In this document: positions 16,451 to 23,795 of the stretch, piece after piece
Position numbering within the stretch: position 1 is the stretch's first letter
How the letters are laid out: each line of letters starts with the position of its first letter
DNA from: Pantoea sp. 18069
GTDB taxonomy: Bacteria; Pseudomonadota; Gammaproteobacteria; Burkholderiales; Burkholderiaceae_C
Length of the DNA: 64,000 nt
Direction of reading: 5' to 3'
NCBI RefSeq assembly: GCF_902706035.1
Contig: NZ_CACSJA010000011.1
Coordinates: 1 to 64,000, forward strand
The notes under the pieces: generated by a model
What the model was told of the DNA's origin: nothing
Database searches by the model: none
What the model saw: only the letters and a program-made list of their open reading frames with translations
Position numbers and translations under genes: made by a program

Positions 16451-17568
16451 GGCACGGCGCGCTCGGGTGCAGGTGCGGCGGGTGGCGTTGCCGCCGCCGC
16501 GCTGGACGCGAGCTTGCTGAGTTCGCCCTGCAATTGCGTGAGGCTGGGCGTGACCACGGGAATGAACGCACTTTCCTGCAGGCGCCGGCCGAAGTCGGGC
16601 AGGTGGTTGCGCAGATAGGCGCGCCCGCCCGAGCCCTGCAGTTCGAGCTGCACGCTTTCCTGCACCACGGCCGCGAGTTGCAGCCGCACGCGAAACAGCG
16701 CCGGCGCATCGGTGACGAAACGGCCCGAGACCAGGCCTTCGCGAATGGTTTCCCGCAGGCTGGCAAGCTCGGCGCGCGCCTGATCGATGCGCGGGTGCAG
16801 TACATCGCGCGCGGCGCCGACCTGCTCGGCGGCCTGCAGGCTGGCGCGCGCCAGGCCCAGCGACATGCCGCATTGCAGGCTCAGGAACATCGGCCGCGCG
16901 CGCTTGAGGAACGACAGGCCGTCGCGCGCGAGCACGGCTTCCTGGCCGACGCGCACATCGTCGAGCTCGATGGCTGCGGTATTGCTCGCGCGCAGCGCCA
17001 GCAGGTCGAGATCGGCACTGCGCTCCACCCCCGCGAGACGGCTGTCGATGGCCAGCACCATGGGCGCGGGCTGCAGCGGCGTCTGCACCGCTGCGGCGAC
17101 GACGAACGGCGCGCGCAGATTGGTGACCCAGGGCAGCTTGCCCGCAACGCGCAGGCCATCGTCGCCGTCGGGCCGGGCCTGCACTTGCAAGGGCTCGAGC
17201 TGGGACAGGAACTTCATCGCGTTCGACAGCCCCGTGGCGCCCGCGAGCCGGCCCTGGAGCAGGTCGGGCAGCCACAGTTCGCGCGCTGCGGTATTGTCCG
17301 TGAGGCACAGGTAATCGATGAACGCGCGGTGGCTCCACAGCACGAAGGCCGCGGTCACCGAACGCTCTGCGACCTGGGCGATCGCATCGACGGCGTCAAT
17401 CGCTTCGCCGCCATCGCCGCCGAAAGCCTGCGGCACGGCGATGCGGTGCATGCCGGCCTGGACAAGCTGCGCCAGCACCTGCTGCGCGGCGTCGGCGTCT
17501 GCATTGAGGCTTTGCGCGTGGGTCTGCAGCCAGCTTTGCAGACCGGGCGTGAGCAGGCTGCGGCTCAT
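16447..17568 (-). CDS. Acyl-CoA dehydrogenase-like flavoprotein (second paralogue)
   Basis: 373 residues with the acyl-CoA dehydrogenase layout: 'GMHRIAVPQAFGGDGGEAID' near the N-terminus, a middle domain with 'LRVAGKLPWVTNLRAP', and a C-terminal helical domain. The usual catalytic glutamate is not evident. The last 40 residues are an Ala/Pro-rich tail. Both ends overlap neighbours by four bases (17565-17568 and 16447-16450), so it is coupled to the AhpD-like and ATPase genes. By context it probably acts on a sulfur compound, perhaps as an FMNH2-dependent monooxygenase; this is inference. Confidence 0.8.
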   Translation of the reverse strand: MSRSLLTPGLQSWLQTHAQSLNADADAAQQVLAQLVQAGMHRIAVPQAFGGDGGEAIDAVDAIAQVAERSVTAAFVLWSHRAFIDYLCLTDNTAARELWLPDLLQGRLAGATGLSNAMKFLSQLEPLQVQARPDGDDGLRVAGKLPWVTNLRAPFVVAAAVQTPLQPAPMVLAIDSRLAGVERSADLDLLALRASNTAAIELDDVRVGQEAVLARDGLSFLKRARPMFLSLQCGMSLGLARASLQAAEQVGAARDVLHPRIDQARAELASLRETIREGLVSGRFVTDAPALFRVRLQLAAVVQESVQLELQGSGGRAYLRNHLPDFGRRLQESAFIPVVTPSLTQLQGELSKLASSAAAATPPAAPAPERAVP

Positions 17569-18125
17569 GCCTGGAACACGCCTGGCGAGAACGGCAGGAG
17601 TTCGGGGTTGATCTCGGGCCTGGCCAGGTTGTTGGCGAAGTTGCACAGCGTGGCCAGGCTCACGCCCAGCACCACTTCGAGGGCCTGCTGGTCGTTGTAG
17701 CCCGCGGCGCGGAACGCGGCCAGCGCGGCGTCCGACGTCGCGCCGCGCGTGGCAATCACTTCCTTGGTGAAAGCCTGCACGGCGTCGAGCCTGGCATCGC
17801 CCGTGGGCTGGCCGGTTTGCAGATTCAGCGCCGTGAGCGCGTCGAGCTGGGCTTTCTTGGTCACAATCGCCGTATGGCCCGAAAGGCAGAAATCGCAGCC
17901 ATGCACCGCCGCCGCCGTGAGCTGCACCACTTCACGTTCGACCAGCGTCAGCGACGCGCGCGCATTGATGCCCGATACCGTGAGGTAGGTCTCCAGGGCC
18001 ACGGGCGCATTGGCCAGCACGCCGATCAGGTTGGGCAGGAAGCCGTTGTTGGCCAGCGCTTTTTCGGCAAAAGCCTTGCTGTCCTGGGGAGCGGATTCGA
18101 CGGTCTGCAGGGGAAGACGGGGCAT
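17565..18125 (-). CDS. Carboxymuconolactone decarboxylase/AhpD-family protein
   Basis: 186 residues of the AhpD-like fold, with the redox pair and histidine in 'HGCDFCLSGHTAIVTKK' (a CxxC followed by H), as in alkylhydroperoxidase D-type thiol peroxidases. 'VEREVVQLTAAAVHGC' is the helix that leads to the active site. First gene of the five-gene minus-strand operon, divergent from an EamA transporter. Likely role is removal of peroxide by-products of flavin monooxygenase chemistry (inference). Confidence 0.88.
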   Translation of the reverse strand: MPRLPLQTVESAPQDSKAFAEKALANNGFLPNLIGVLANAPVALETYLTVSGINARASLTLVEREVVQLTAAAVHGCDFCLSGHTAIVTKKAQLDALTALNLQTGQPTGDARLDAVQAFTKEVIATRGATSDAALAAFRAAGYNDQQALEVVLGVSLATLCNFANNLARPEINPELLPFSPGVFQA

Positions 18126-18330
18126 TTCAGGGCCTTTCTGGGCAAAGCCGCAAGATTGTGCGCGGTATTTTTCACGGGAATGAAAATGGCATCCGAAGAT
18201 GCCAATGGTTCCATTTTTTCACTAGTATCCCTGTAGTTGCCAGGGTTTCGAAACAATTATTCGTAATGAGCAAATCCATTGGTCGGGATTTCCGGCGCAC
18301 GCCGTCCCGTCAGAGCCTGCGGGCCGTGCC

Positions 18331-19236
18331 ATGAGCGTGCCTTTTTCCGGACGGGATCTGTTCGCGGCGCTGTCGGTGGTGGTGATCTGGGGGCTGAACT
18401 TTGTCGCGATGAAATGGGCGCTCGCCGATTTCACGCCGTTCCAGCTCGGCGTCTGGCGCTATGTGTTTGCCGCGCTGCCGCTGGTGCTGATCGTGCGCCG
18501 GCCCGATGTGCCCTGGCGCTGGATCGTCGCCTATGGCCTGTGCCAGGGCGTGGGGCAGTTCGGCGTGCTGTTCATCGCGCTGCAGGTCGGCATGACGGCC
18601 GCGCTGGCGTCGGTGCTGATGCAGACCCAGGTCTTCTTCACGGCCTTGCTTGGCGTTGTGCTGCTCGGCGAGCAGTTGTCGCGCCCGCTCAAATGGGGGC
18701 TGGTCTGGGCGGCGATCGGCCTGGGCTGCTTTGCGATGAACTACCTGGGCGGTGCGGCGGCCGCGGGCACGACCTTGCTGGGCTTTGTGCTGAACCTGGT
18801 GTCGGCCGCGATGTGGGCGAGCTCGAACATCGTCGCCCGGCGCACGCAGCAGGTGGCCGGCAGCTACGACGCGCTGGGCTTCGTGGTCTGGAGCGCCGTG
18901 GTGCCCATCGTGCCGTTCGTGCTGCTGAGCCTGGCGTTCGACGCGCCGGCGCTGCGCTGGCAGTGGATCGATGCGCCGCTGTCGAGCTGGCTGGCCGTCG
19001 CCTACCTGGGCTGGTGCGCGACCATCATGGCCTATGCGCTGTGGACCGGGCTGCTCAAGCGCCACCCCGCAAGCCGTGTCGCGCCGTTCAGCCTGGGCGT
19101 GCCGGTGATCGGTCTGGCGGCCGGAATGGGCCTGCTCGGCGAGCAGGTCTCGCCCTGGCAGTGGGCCGGCGGCGCATGCATCGTGATGGCGCTGCTGGTG
19201 GTGCTTGTCAGCGCCCGCTGGCAGGCAAGGCGCTGA
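18331..19236 (+). CDS. EamA/DMT-family inner-membrane transporter
   Basis: 301 residues with ten hydrophobic segments in two EamA halves, 'VVVIWGLNFVAMKWAL' marking the first and 'ASSNIVARR' with 'VSAAMWASSN' the second. Proteins of this family export amino acids or other small metabolites; YdeD-type cysteine exporters belong here. ATG 18331 follows a long non-coding stretch divergent from the AhpD-operon. A substrate cannot be assigned. Confidence 0.88.
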   Translation: MSVPFSGRDLFAALSVVVIWGLNFVAMKWALADFTPFQLGVWRYVFAALPLVLIVRRPDVPWRWIVAYGLCQGVGQFGVLFIALQVGMTAALASVLMQTQVFFTALLGVVLLGEQLSRPLKWGLVWAAIGLGCFAMNYLGGAAAAGTTLLGFVLNLVSAAMWASSNIVARRTQQVAGSYDALGFVVWSAVVPIVPFVLLSLAFDAPALRWQWIDAPLSSWLAVAYLGWCATIMAYALWTGLLKRHPASRVAPFSLGVPVIGLAAGMGLLGEQVSPWQWAGGACIVMALLVVLVSARWQARR

Positions 19237-19257
19237 CTTCGCCCCGGCTGCCACATT

Positions 19258-19350
19258 TTTAGGCAGGGCCCGCAAAGCCAGCGCTGGCGCCATTTCCGGC
19301 AGTTGTTCTCGCAGTTATGCACAAGCTTGAGCACGGTCTCAAGGGATAAC
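19258..19350. repeat. ~92-bp dispersed repeat with a DnaA-box-like core (family B, copy 1)
   Basis: Contains the perfect 12-bp palindrome 'gccagcgctggc' (19278 region), then 'agttgttc', then 'gcagttatgcacaagcttg' (19311-19329) with TTATGCACA, which fits the DnaA-box consensus TTWTNCACA. The block matches 21890-21983 at roughly four positions in five. It lies between the convergent EamA and SufR-like genes. Confidence 0.75.
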
Positions 19351-19368
19351 CCGGAACCGGGAGGGCGG

Positions 19369-20031
19369 TCAGTGCGGCCTGGGCACAATGCGGTAGGCGC
19401 AGCGCGTGGCGCCCGACAGCAGATGCTGCTCGCGCGTGACCCGGCCTTCGGGGCCGACGATGTCCTGGAACAGCTGCAGCTCGGAGCGGCAAAAGCCCTG
19501 GCAGGTGCGCGCCGCCACGCAGATCGGGCAATGGTCCTCGATCAGCAGCCAGTCCTTGCCGTCGGACTCGACGCGCGCCATATAGCCTTCGGCGCTGCGG
19601 ATCGCCGCGAGCTGCTCGAGGCGCTGGGGCACGGTCTTGCCGGTGCAGGTCTGCTGATAGACCACGCGCGTTTCGGCTTCGCGCTGGCTGATCAGGCGCT
19701 CCAGCCCTTCGGCGCCAAAGAGCTGCCGCACCGATCCGAGCAACTGGGCCGTGAGCTGCGCATGCGCATCGGGAAAGCGGCGGTTGCCGGCGTCGGTCAG
19801 CACCCAGTTCTGGCGCGGCCTGCCCACGCCGGACGCGGCTTCCTGCCGGCCTTCGATCCAGCCTGCCGCGACGAGCTTTTGCACCTGCTGGCGCGCGGCT
19901 TCGGCGCTGGTTTCCAGCAGCTGCGCGAGCCGCGCGGTCGATGCCGAACCCTGGGACTTGAGAAAGAACAGGATGCGGTCGGCCGTGGACGCATGGGTGG
20001 AATTTTCCAAGTTATGTCTTGTGTTATTCAT
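19369..20031 (-). CDS. SufR-like winged-helix regulator with C-terminal cysteine cluster
   Basis: 220 residues. An N-terminal winged helix-turn-helix ('TADRILFFLKSQGSASTARL' to 'AGWIEGRQEAASGVGRPRQ') is followed by a helical region and a cysteine cluster 'HCPICVAARTCQGFCRSEL' with one more Cys near 211. This is the arrangement of SufR-type regulators that bind an Fe-S cluster or metal. The gene is divergent from the MFS exporter at 20102, and a perfect inverted repeat lies between them, so it probably represses both itself and the exporter. The effector is unknown. Confidence 0.85.
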   Translation of the reverse strand: MNNTRHNLENSTHASTADRILFFLKSQGSASTARLAQLLETSAEAARQQVQKLVAAGWIEGRQEAASGVGRPRQNWVLTDAGNRRFPDAHAQLTAQLLGSVRQLFGAEGLERLISQREAETRVVYQQTCTGKTVPQRLEQLAAIRSAEGYMARVESDGKDWLLIEDHCPICVAARTCQGFCRSELQLFQDIVGPEGRVTREQHLLSGATRCAYRIVPRPH

Positions 20032-20040
20032 GGCACGACC

Positions 20041-20070
20041 TTAATATCCAAATAGTTGCTTGGATATTAA
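20041..20070. promoter_or_regulatory. Palindromic operator between regulator and MFS genes
   Basis: A perfect 11-bp inverted repeat, TTAATATCCAA and TTGGATATTAA, separated by eight bases, in the 70-bp gap between the divergent starts at 20031 and 20102. The AT-rich site stands out in GC-rich DNA and is the expected binding site for the dimeric regulator encoded at 19369-20031. Confidence 0.85.
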
Positions 20071-20101
20071 TCCAGGCCGGATTCCCTGTCGAGAGTGACC
20101 C

Positions 20102-21556
20102 ATGTCTGAACCATCTTCCACGCCAGCGGCTACCGCCTCCTGGGCCCATCTTTTCCAGGGCCGCAACGGCCTGCTGGCGCTTGCGCTGACCGGCGGTGTC
20201 GCGCTGCACGCGATCAATGTGCACATCGTCACGACGGTGCTGCCGTCGGTGGTGCAGGACATCGGCGGCCTCGACTGGTATGCGTGGAACACCACCTTGT
20301 TCGTGGTCGCTTCCATCGTCGGCGCGGCGCTGTCGGTGCGGCTGCTGGCCCGGCTCGGGCCGCGCGGCGCCTGCATCGCGGCGCTGGCGGTGTTCGCGCT
20401 GGGCTCGGCGGCCTGTGCGTCGGCGGTCTCCATGCCCTGGATGCTGGCCGGGCGCAGCGTGCAAGGCCTGGGCGGCGGCGTGCTCGCCGCGCTCAGTTAC
20501 GCGCTGATCCAGGTGGTGTTCGCGCCCGCGCTGTGGCCGCGCGCGGTCGCGCTGGTGTCGGGCATGTGGGGCGTTGCGACGCTGTGCGGGCCGGCCGTGG
20601 GCGGCCTGTTCGCGCAGGCCGGGCATTGGCGCTGGGCGTTCTGGATGCTGCTGCCGGTGGCGCTGGCGCAGGCCTTGCTGGTCGCGGTGCAATTGCGCCC
20701 GGCGCCGGATGCGAAGCCGGCCCGCGGCGTGCAGCCGGGGATTGCCGCGCTGCAGATCGTGCTGCTCGCGACCTCGGTGCTAGCGGTCGCGGCCGGCAGC
20801 CTGTCGGCGCAACTCGGCTGGCAAGGCGTGGGCGTGGCCTGCGGCCTGCTGCTGGGCGTGGCCGCCGTGGCGGCGGACCGCCGGGCCGCGGTGCGCCTGC
20901 TGCCCCGGGGCGCAACCGCCTGGGGCTCGGCGCTGGGCGCGGTCTATGCGAGCGTGGCACTGCTGCTCGTGGGCACGACCACCGAAATCTACATTCCCTA
21001 TTTCCTGCAGACCCTGCATGGCTACACGCCGCTGGCCGCGGGTTACCTGACGGCGGCAATGGCTGCGGGCTGGAGCGGCGGCGCGCTGCTGTCCTCGGGC
21101 CGCGAAGGCGAGAGCGCCGCGCGCCTGCTGCGCGCCGGGCCGGTGCTGGGCACGGTCAGCCTGCTGGCGCTGGCCGTGCTCCTGCCTTCGGCGCTGGGGC
21201 TTGCGCCCGGCGTGCACATGCTGCTGTGCGGCCTGGCGCTCGCGGGCGCCGGGGCCGGTGTGGGCATTGGCTGGCCGCATCTGCTGGTGCGCGTGCTGAC
21301 GCTCGCGCCCGCGGGCGAAGGCGGCATGGCGTCGGCGGCGATCACCACGGTGCAGCTGTACGGCATGGCGATCGGCGCGGCGATCGCCGGGCTGGTGGCC
21401 AATGCCGCGGGATTGATTGCGCCCGGCGGCGTCGCCGGCGCGCAGTCGGCCGCGGTCTGGCTGTTCGCGGGCTTCGCCATTGCGCCATTGCTGGCGGCGC
21501 TGCTGGTGCGCAGCATAGCCCGGCGCCAGCCACAGGGGATGGCAAGCCATGCGTGA
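20102..21556 (+). CDS. MFS drug/metabolite exporter, DHA2 (14-TM) type
   Basis: 484 residues, almost entirely hydrophobic, with about 14 membrane segments. 'LAGRSVQGLGGGVLAALSYA' is the motif-C-like helix of proton-coupled exporters, and 'SVRLLARLGPRGACIAAL' matches motif A with a basic loop. Divergent from and probably controlled by the SufR-like gene through the 20041-20070 operator. The stop overlaps the start of the small TPR gene by eight bases. Substrate unknown. Confidence 0.9.
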   Translation: MSEPSSTPAATASWAHLFQGRNGLLALALTGGVALHAINVHIVTTVLPSVVQDIGGLDWYAWNTTLFVVASIVGAALSVRLLARLGPRGACIAALAVFALGSAACASAVSMPWMLAGRSVQGLGGGVLAALSYALIQVVFAPALWPRAVALVSGMWGVATLCGPAVGGLFAQAGHWRWAFWMLLPVALAQALLVAVQLRPAPDAKPARGVQPGIAALQIVLLATSVLAVAAGSLSAQLGWQGVGVACGLLLGVAAVAADRRAAVRLLPRGATAWGSALGAVYASVALLLVGTTTEIYIPYFLQTLHGYTPLAAGYLTAAMAAGWSGGALLSSGREGESAARLLRAGPVLGTVSLLALAVLLPSALGLAPGVHMLLCGLALAGAGAGVGIGWPHLLVRVLTLAPAGEGGMASAAITTVQLYGMAIGAAIAGLVANAAGLIAPGGVAGAQSAAVWLFAGFAIAPLLAALLVRSIARRQPQGMASHA

Positions 21557-21866
21557 ACGCCTCGAGCAACTGCTGGCCACGGGCCGCGACAGCGCCTTGC
21601 TGCGCTTTGGCCTGGGCAACGCCTGCCTCAAGGAGGGCGATGCCCAGACCGCCGTGCTGCATCTGGCGCAGGCGACGCAGCAGCAGCCCACCTATTCGGC
21701 CGCGTGGAAACTGCTGGGTGTGGCGCTGAACAAGCTCGCGCGCACCGAGCAAGCGCATGCGGCCTGGACCCGTGGCCTGGAAGTCGCGCAGCAGCAGGGC
21801 GATGCGCAGTCGGCCAAGGAAATGGCGGTGTTTCTGCGCCGCCTGCAGCGTCAGCAGGCGCAGTGA
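21549..21866 (+). CDS. Small tetratricopeptide-repeat protein
   Basis: 105 residues with about two TPR units: 'ALLRFGLGNACLKEGDAQTA' and 'SAAWKLLGVALNKLARTEQA' show the W/L-G-Y/L-A-Y/F-P pattern in degenerate form. It starts inside the last codons of the MFS gene, so it is co-translated. TPR proteins are scaffolds; no catalytic residues are visible. Confidence 0.85.
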   Translation: MRERLEQLLATGRDSALLRFGLGNACLKEGDAQTAVLHLAQATQQQPTYSAAWKLLGVALNKLARTEQAHAAWTRGLEVAQQQGDAQSAKEMAVFLRRLQRQQAQ

Positions 21867-21889
21867 GCACTTGCGCCGCACTGCCGCTT

Positions 21890-21983
21890 ATTTGGGCATG
21901 CGCCGCAAAGCCAGCACTGGCGCGGCTTGCGCGAGTTGTTCCGGCAGTTATGCACAAGCTTGGGCACGGTCTGCTGGCATAAC
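21890..21983. repeat. ~92-bp dispersed repeat with a DnaA-box-like core (family B, copy 2)
   Basis: Begins 'tttgggcatgcgccgcaaagc', has the near-palindrome 'gccagcactggc', then 'cggcagttatgcacaagctt' and ends 'gcataac'. Same order of blocks as 19258-19350. It lies between the convergent TPR and metallophosphoesterase genes, directly beside a family A repeat. Confidence 0.75.
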
Positions 21984-22015
21984 TCCGGGCTGTTTATGGC
22001 TTGACTGCCCGCCCG

Positions 22016-22104
22016 GGGCAGCTCACCACGAACGGGTAAAAATCCGTGCGCCCTGAGCCCTGAGTCTGTCGAAGAACCGAAGAACCGAAGAACCGAAGGA
22101 CCGT
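22016..22104. repeat. Dispersed extragenic repeat (family A, copy 3) with an 8-bp microrepeat
   Basis: 'ggcagctcaccacgaacgg' and 'gccctgagccctgagtctgt' carry the family A cores. The copy runs into four units of 'cgaagaac' (22070-22101, the last with one change), a short tandem array that could vary in copy number. Convergent interval. Confidence 0.7.
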
Positions 22105-22118
22105 GAACGCGCCAGCGC

Positions 22119-23186
22119 CTAACCGCCGAAATCCTGCGTCGCCATCTCCTGGCCGTCTTCAAACATCAGCGTGCGTTCGGGCCAGCGCAGCGCTGCGAGG
22201 TTGAAGCGCTCGTCGCGCGCCTCGCCGGCGCGCCGCGCGACCCAGCGCCCGCCCACCGAATAGTCGACGCAAAAGACATTGCCGCGCGGCCCATGCCAGG
22301 CCAGCGGTGCGGTCTGGCCGAACAGGTTTTCCTCCTGCTTGCCATGCACGGGCACGCGCGGCGGATGCAGGCGGCGCCAGTAATGCCCGATCACCACGGC
22401 AGCATCGTCGGTGTACTCGTTCCACCAGGCCATGCGCTCGACGAAGCGCCATTTGCCGCCCGCGAAGAACGGTTCGGTGCAGCGCCGCTCCAGGCCTGTC
22501 GTCAGCACCTTGAGCGGGTTGAAGACCGCCTTGTTGAGTTCGCTTTCCGAATGCGCGGGCAGGAACGGCGGGCGATAGCGCGCATCTTCGAGGCTGTGCG
22601 GCCAGGCGCGGTTCTCGGCTTTGCGGCGCGCATGCAGGTCGCTGGCCTGGGCCTGGGTTTCGGCCACGGCCTCCCAGTGGTCGTACTGCGTGCGCAGGCT
22701 GCCCAGCGGCATCGCGCGCGCGGCGCTGATCTGTGGCTCGACCCAGGCCGCATGCACGATGCGCAGGTCGGCGCGCTCCAGCGCCACGGGCAGGCCGGCC
22801 GTGAAGGCGGCGATCGCGCGGCGCTCGGCGCTGTTCTCGGGCTGGGCAAACGGCGCGTACTTGACGCTGTCGGACTCGGTGCGGCTGTCGAAGAACCAGC
22901 CCGAGCCGTCCTTGGCGTCTTCGCGCAGCAGGTTGATTTCGTGGTTGCCGGCCACGGCCAGCGCGTGGCCGCTGGCGACCAACTGGCGGGCCAGCGCGAG
23001 CACGGCCGGGCTGTCGGGCCCGCGGTCGCAGAAGTCACCGACGAACACCAGCGTGCGCTGGCGCGGGTGCTTGCCCTCGGCGTCGTAGCCCAGATGCGCG
23101 AGCAAGGCCTGCAGCGCATGGTATTCGCCATGGATGTCGCCAACGATGTCCAGTGGCCCTGGCGGCAGTGCTTGGATGAGGCTCAT
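22119..23186 (-). CDS. Calcineurin-type metallophosphoesterase
   Basis: 355 residues. The di-metal motifs are in order: 'DIVGDIHGEYHAL' (D-x-H), 'VFVGDFCDRGPDS' (GDxxDRG), and 'VAGNHEINLLR' (GNHE), with later histidines in 'VIGHYWRR'. This is the family of PrpE/ApaH-like serine/threonine phosphatases and nucleotide hydrolases. Start 23186 ('MSLIQALPPG') lies 17 bases behind the dihydrofolate reductase stop. The natural substrate is not predictable from sequence. Confidence 0.88.
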   Translation of the reverse strand: MSLIQALPPGPLDIVGDIHGEYHALQALLAHLGYDAEGKHPRQRTLVFVGDFCDRGPDSPAVLALARQLVASGHALAVAGNHEINLLREDAKDGSGWFFDSRTESDSVKYAPFAQPENSAERRAIAAFTAGLPVALERADLRIVHAAWVEPQISAARAMPLGSLRTQYDHWEAVAETQAQASDLHARRKAENRAWPHSLEDARYRPPFLPAHSESELNKAVFNPLKVLTTGLERRCTEPFFAGGKWRFVERMAWWNEYTDDAAVVIGHYWRRLHPPRVPVHGKQEENLFGQTAPLAWHGPRGNVFCVDYSVGGRWVARRAGEARDERFNLAALRWPERTLMFEDGQEMATQDFGG

Positions 23187-23203
23187 GCGGTGCGCCGCCT
23201 GGT

Positions 23204-23704
23204 TCAGCGCGTGGCCGCGGCGCGCACATAGCGCACGAACGCATAGGGCAGGCCGGTGCGGCTCACGGCTGCGCTGCGCGACGCCTCTACCCATTCGCTG
23301 CCCAGCGTGGGGGCGTAGGCGTCGCCTTCGAAGTCCTGGGCGATTTCGGTGACTTCGACGGCATCGGCCAGCGGCAGCGCCTGGGCGTAGATCTGCGCGC
23401 CGCCCATGATCCAGACGTCGGCGCTCAGCGGCGCGGCCTGGGTCAGCGCGTCTTCGAGGCTGCCCGCGCGCAGCGCGCCCGGCGCCTGCCAGTCGGCCTG
23501 GCGCGTGACGACGATATTGCTGCGCCCGGGCAGGGGGCGAAAGCGCTCGGGCAGCGAGTCCCAGGTCTTGCGGCCCATGACGACGGCACTGCCGCCCGTG
23601 AGCTGCTTGAAATGGGCCAGGTCTTCGGGCAGGTGCCAGGGCATGGCATTGTGGTGGCCGATGACGCCGTTGGCGGCGCGCGCGTAGATCAGTTGGACGG
23701 ACAT
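23204..23704 (-). CDS. folA: Dihydrofolate reductase
   Basis: 166 residues, the standard size. 'LIYARAANGVIGHHNAMPWH' contains the conserved N-terminal strand and Met20-type loop, 'LPEDLAHFKQLTGG' the catalytic acidic residue (E or D27 equivalent), 'VVMGRKTWDSLP' the NADPH-binding arginine-lysine stretch, and 'WIMGGAQIYAQAL' the second nucleotide loop. It reduces dihydrofolate to tetrahydrofolate in the cytoplasm. It is upstream of the phosphoesterase gene on the same strand. The thymidylate synthase gene lies 3.5 kb away on the same strand, separated by the E1 genes. Confidence 0.95.
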   Translation of the reverse strand: MSVQLIYARAANGVIGHHNAMPWHLPEDLAHFKQLTGGSAVVMGRKTWDSLPERFRPLPGRSNIVVTRQADWQAPGALRAGSLEDALTQAAPLSADVWIMGGAQIYAQALPLADAVEVTEIAQDFEGDAYAPTLGSEWVEASRSAAVSRTGLPYAFVRYVRAAATR

Positions 23705-23795
23705 GTGCAAGGTCGCAGGCAGAAACAACCGTCCATTGTCGGGCAAAGCGGCGATTCCTTCTGTCGGTAGGGCGACCCCGGCAGGGTCGCATGAC

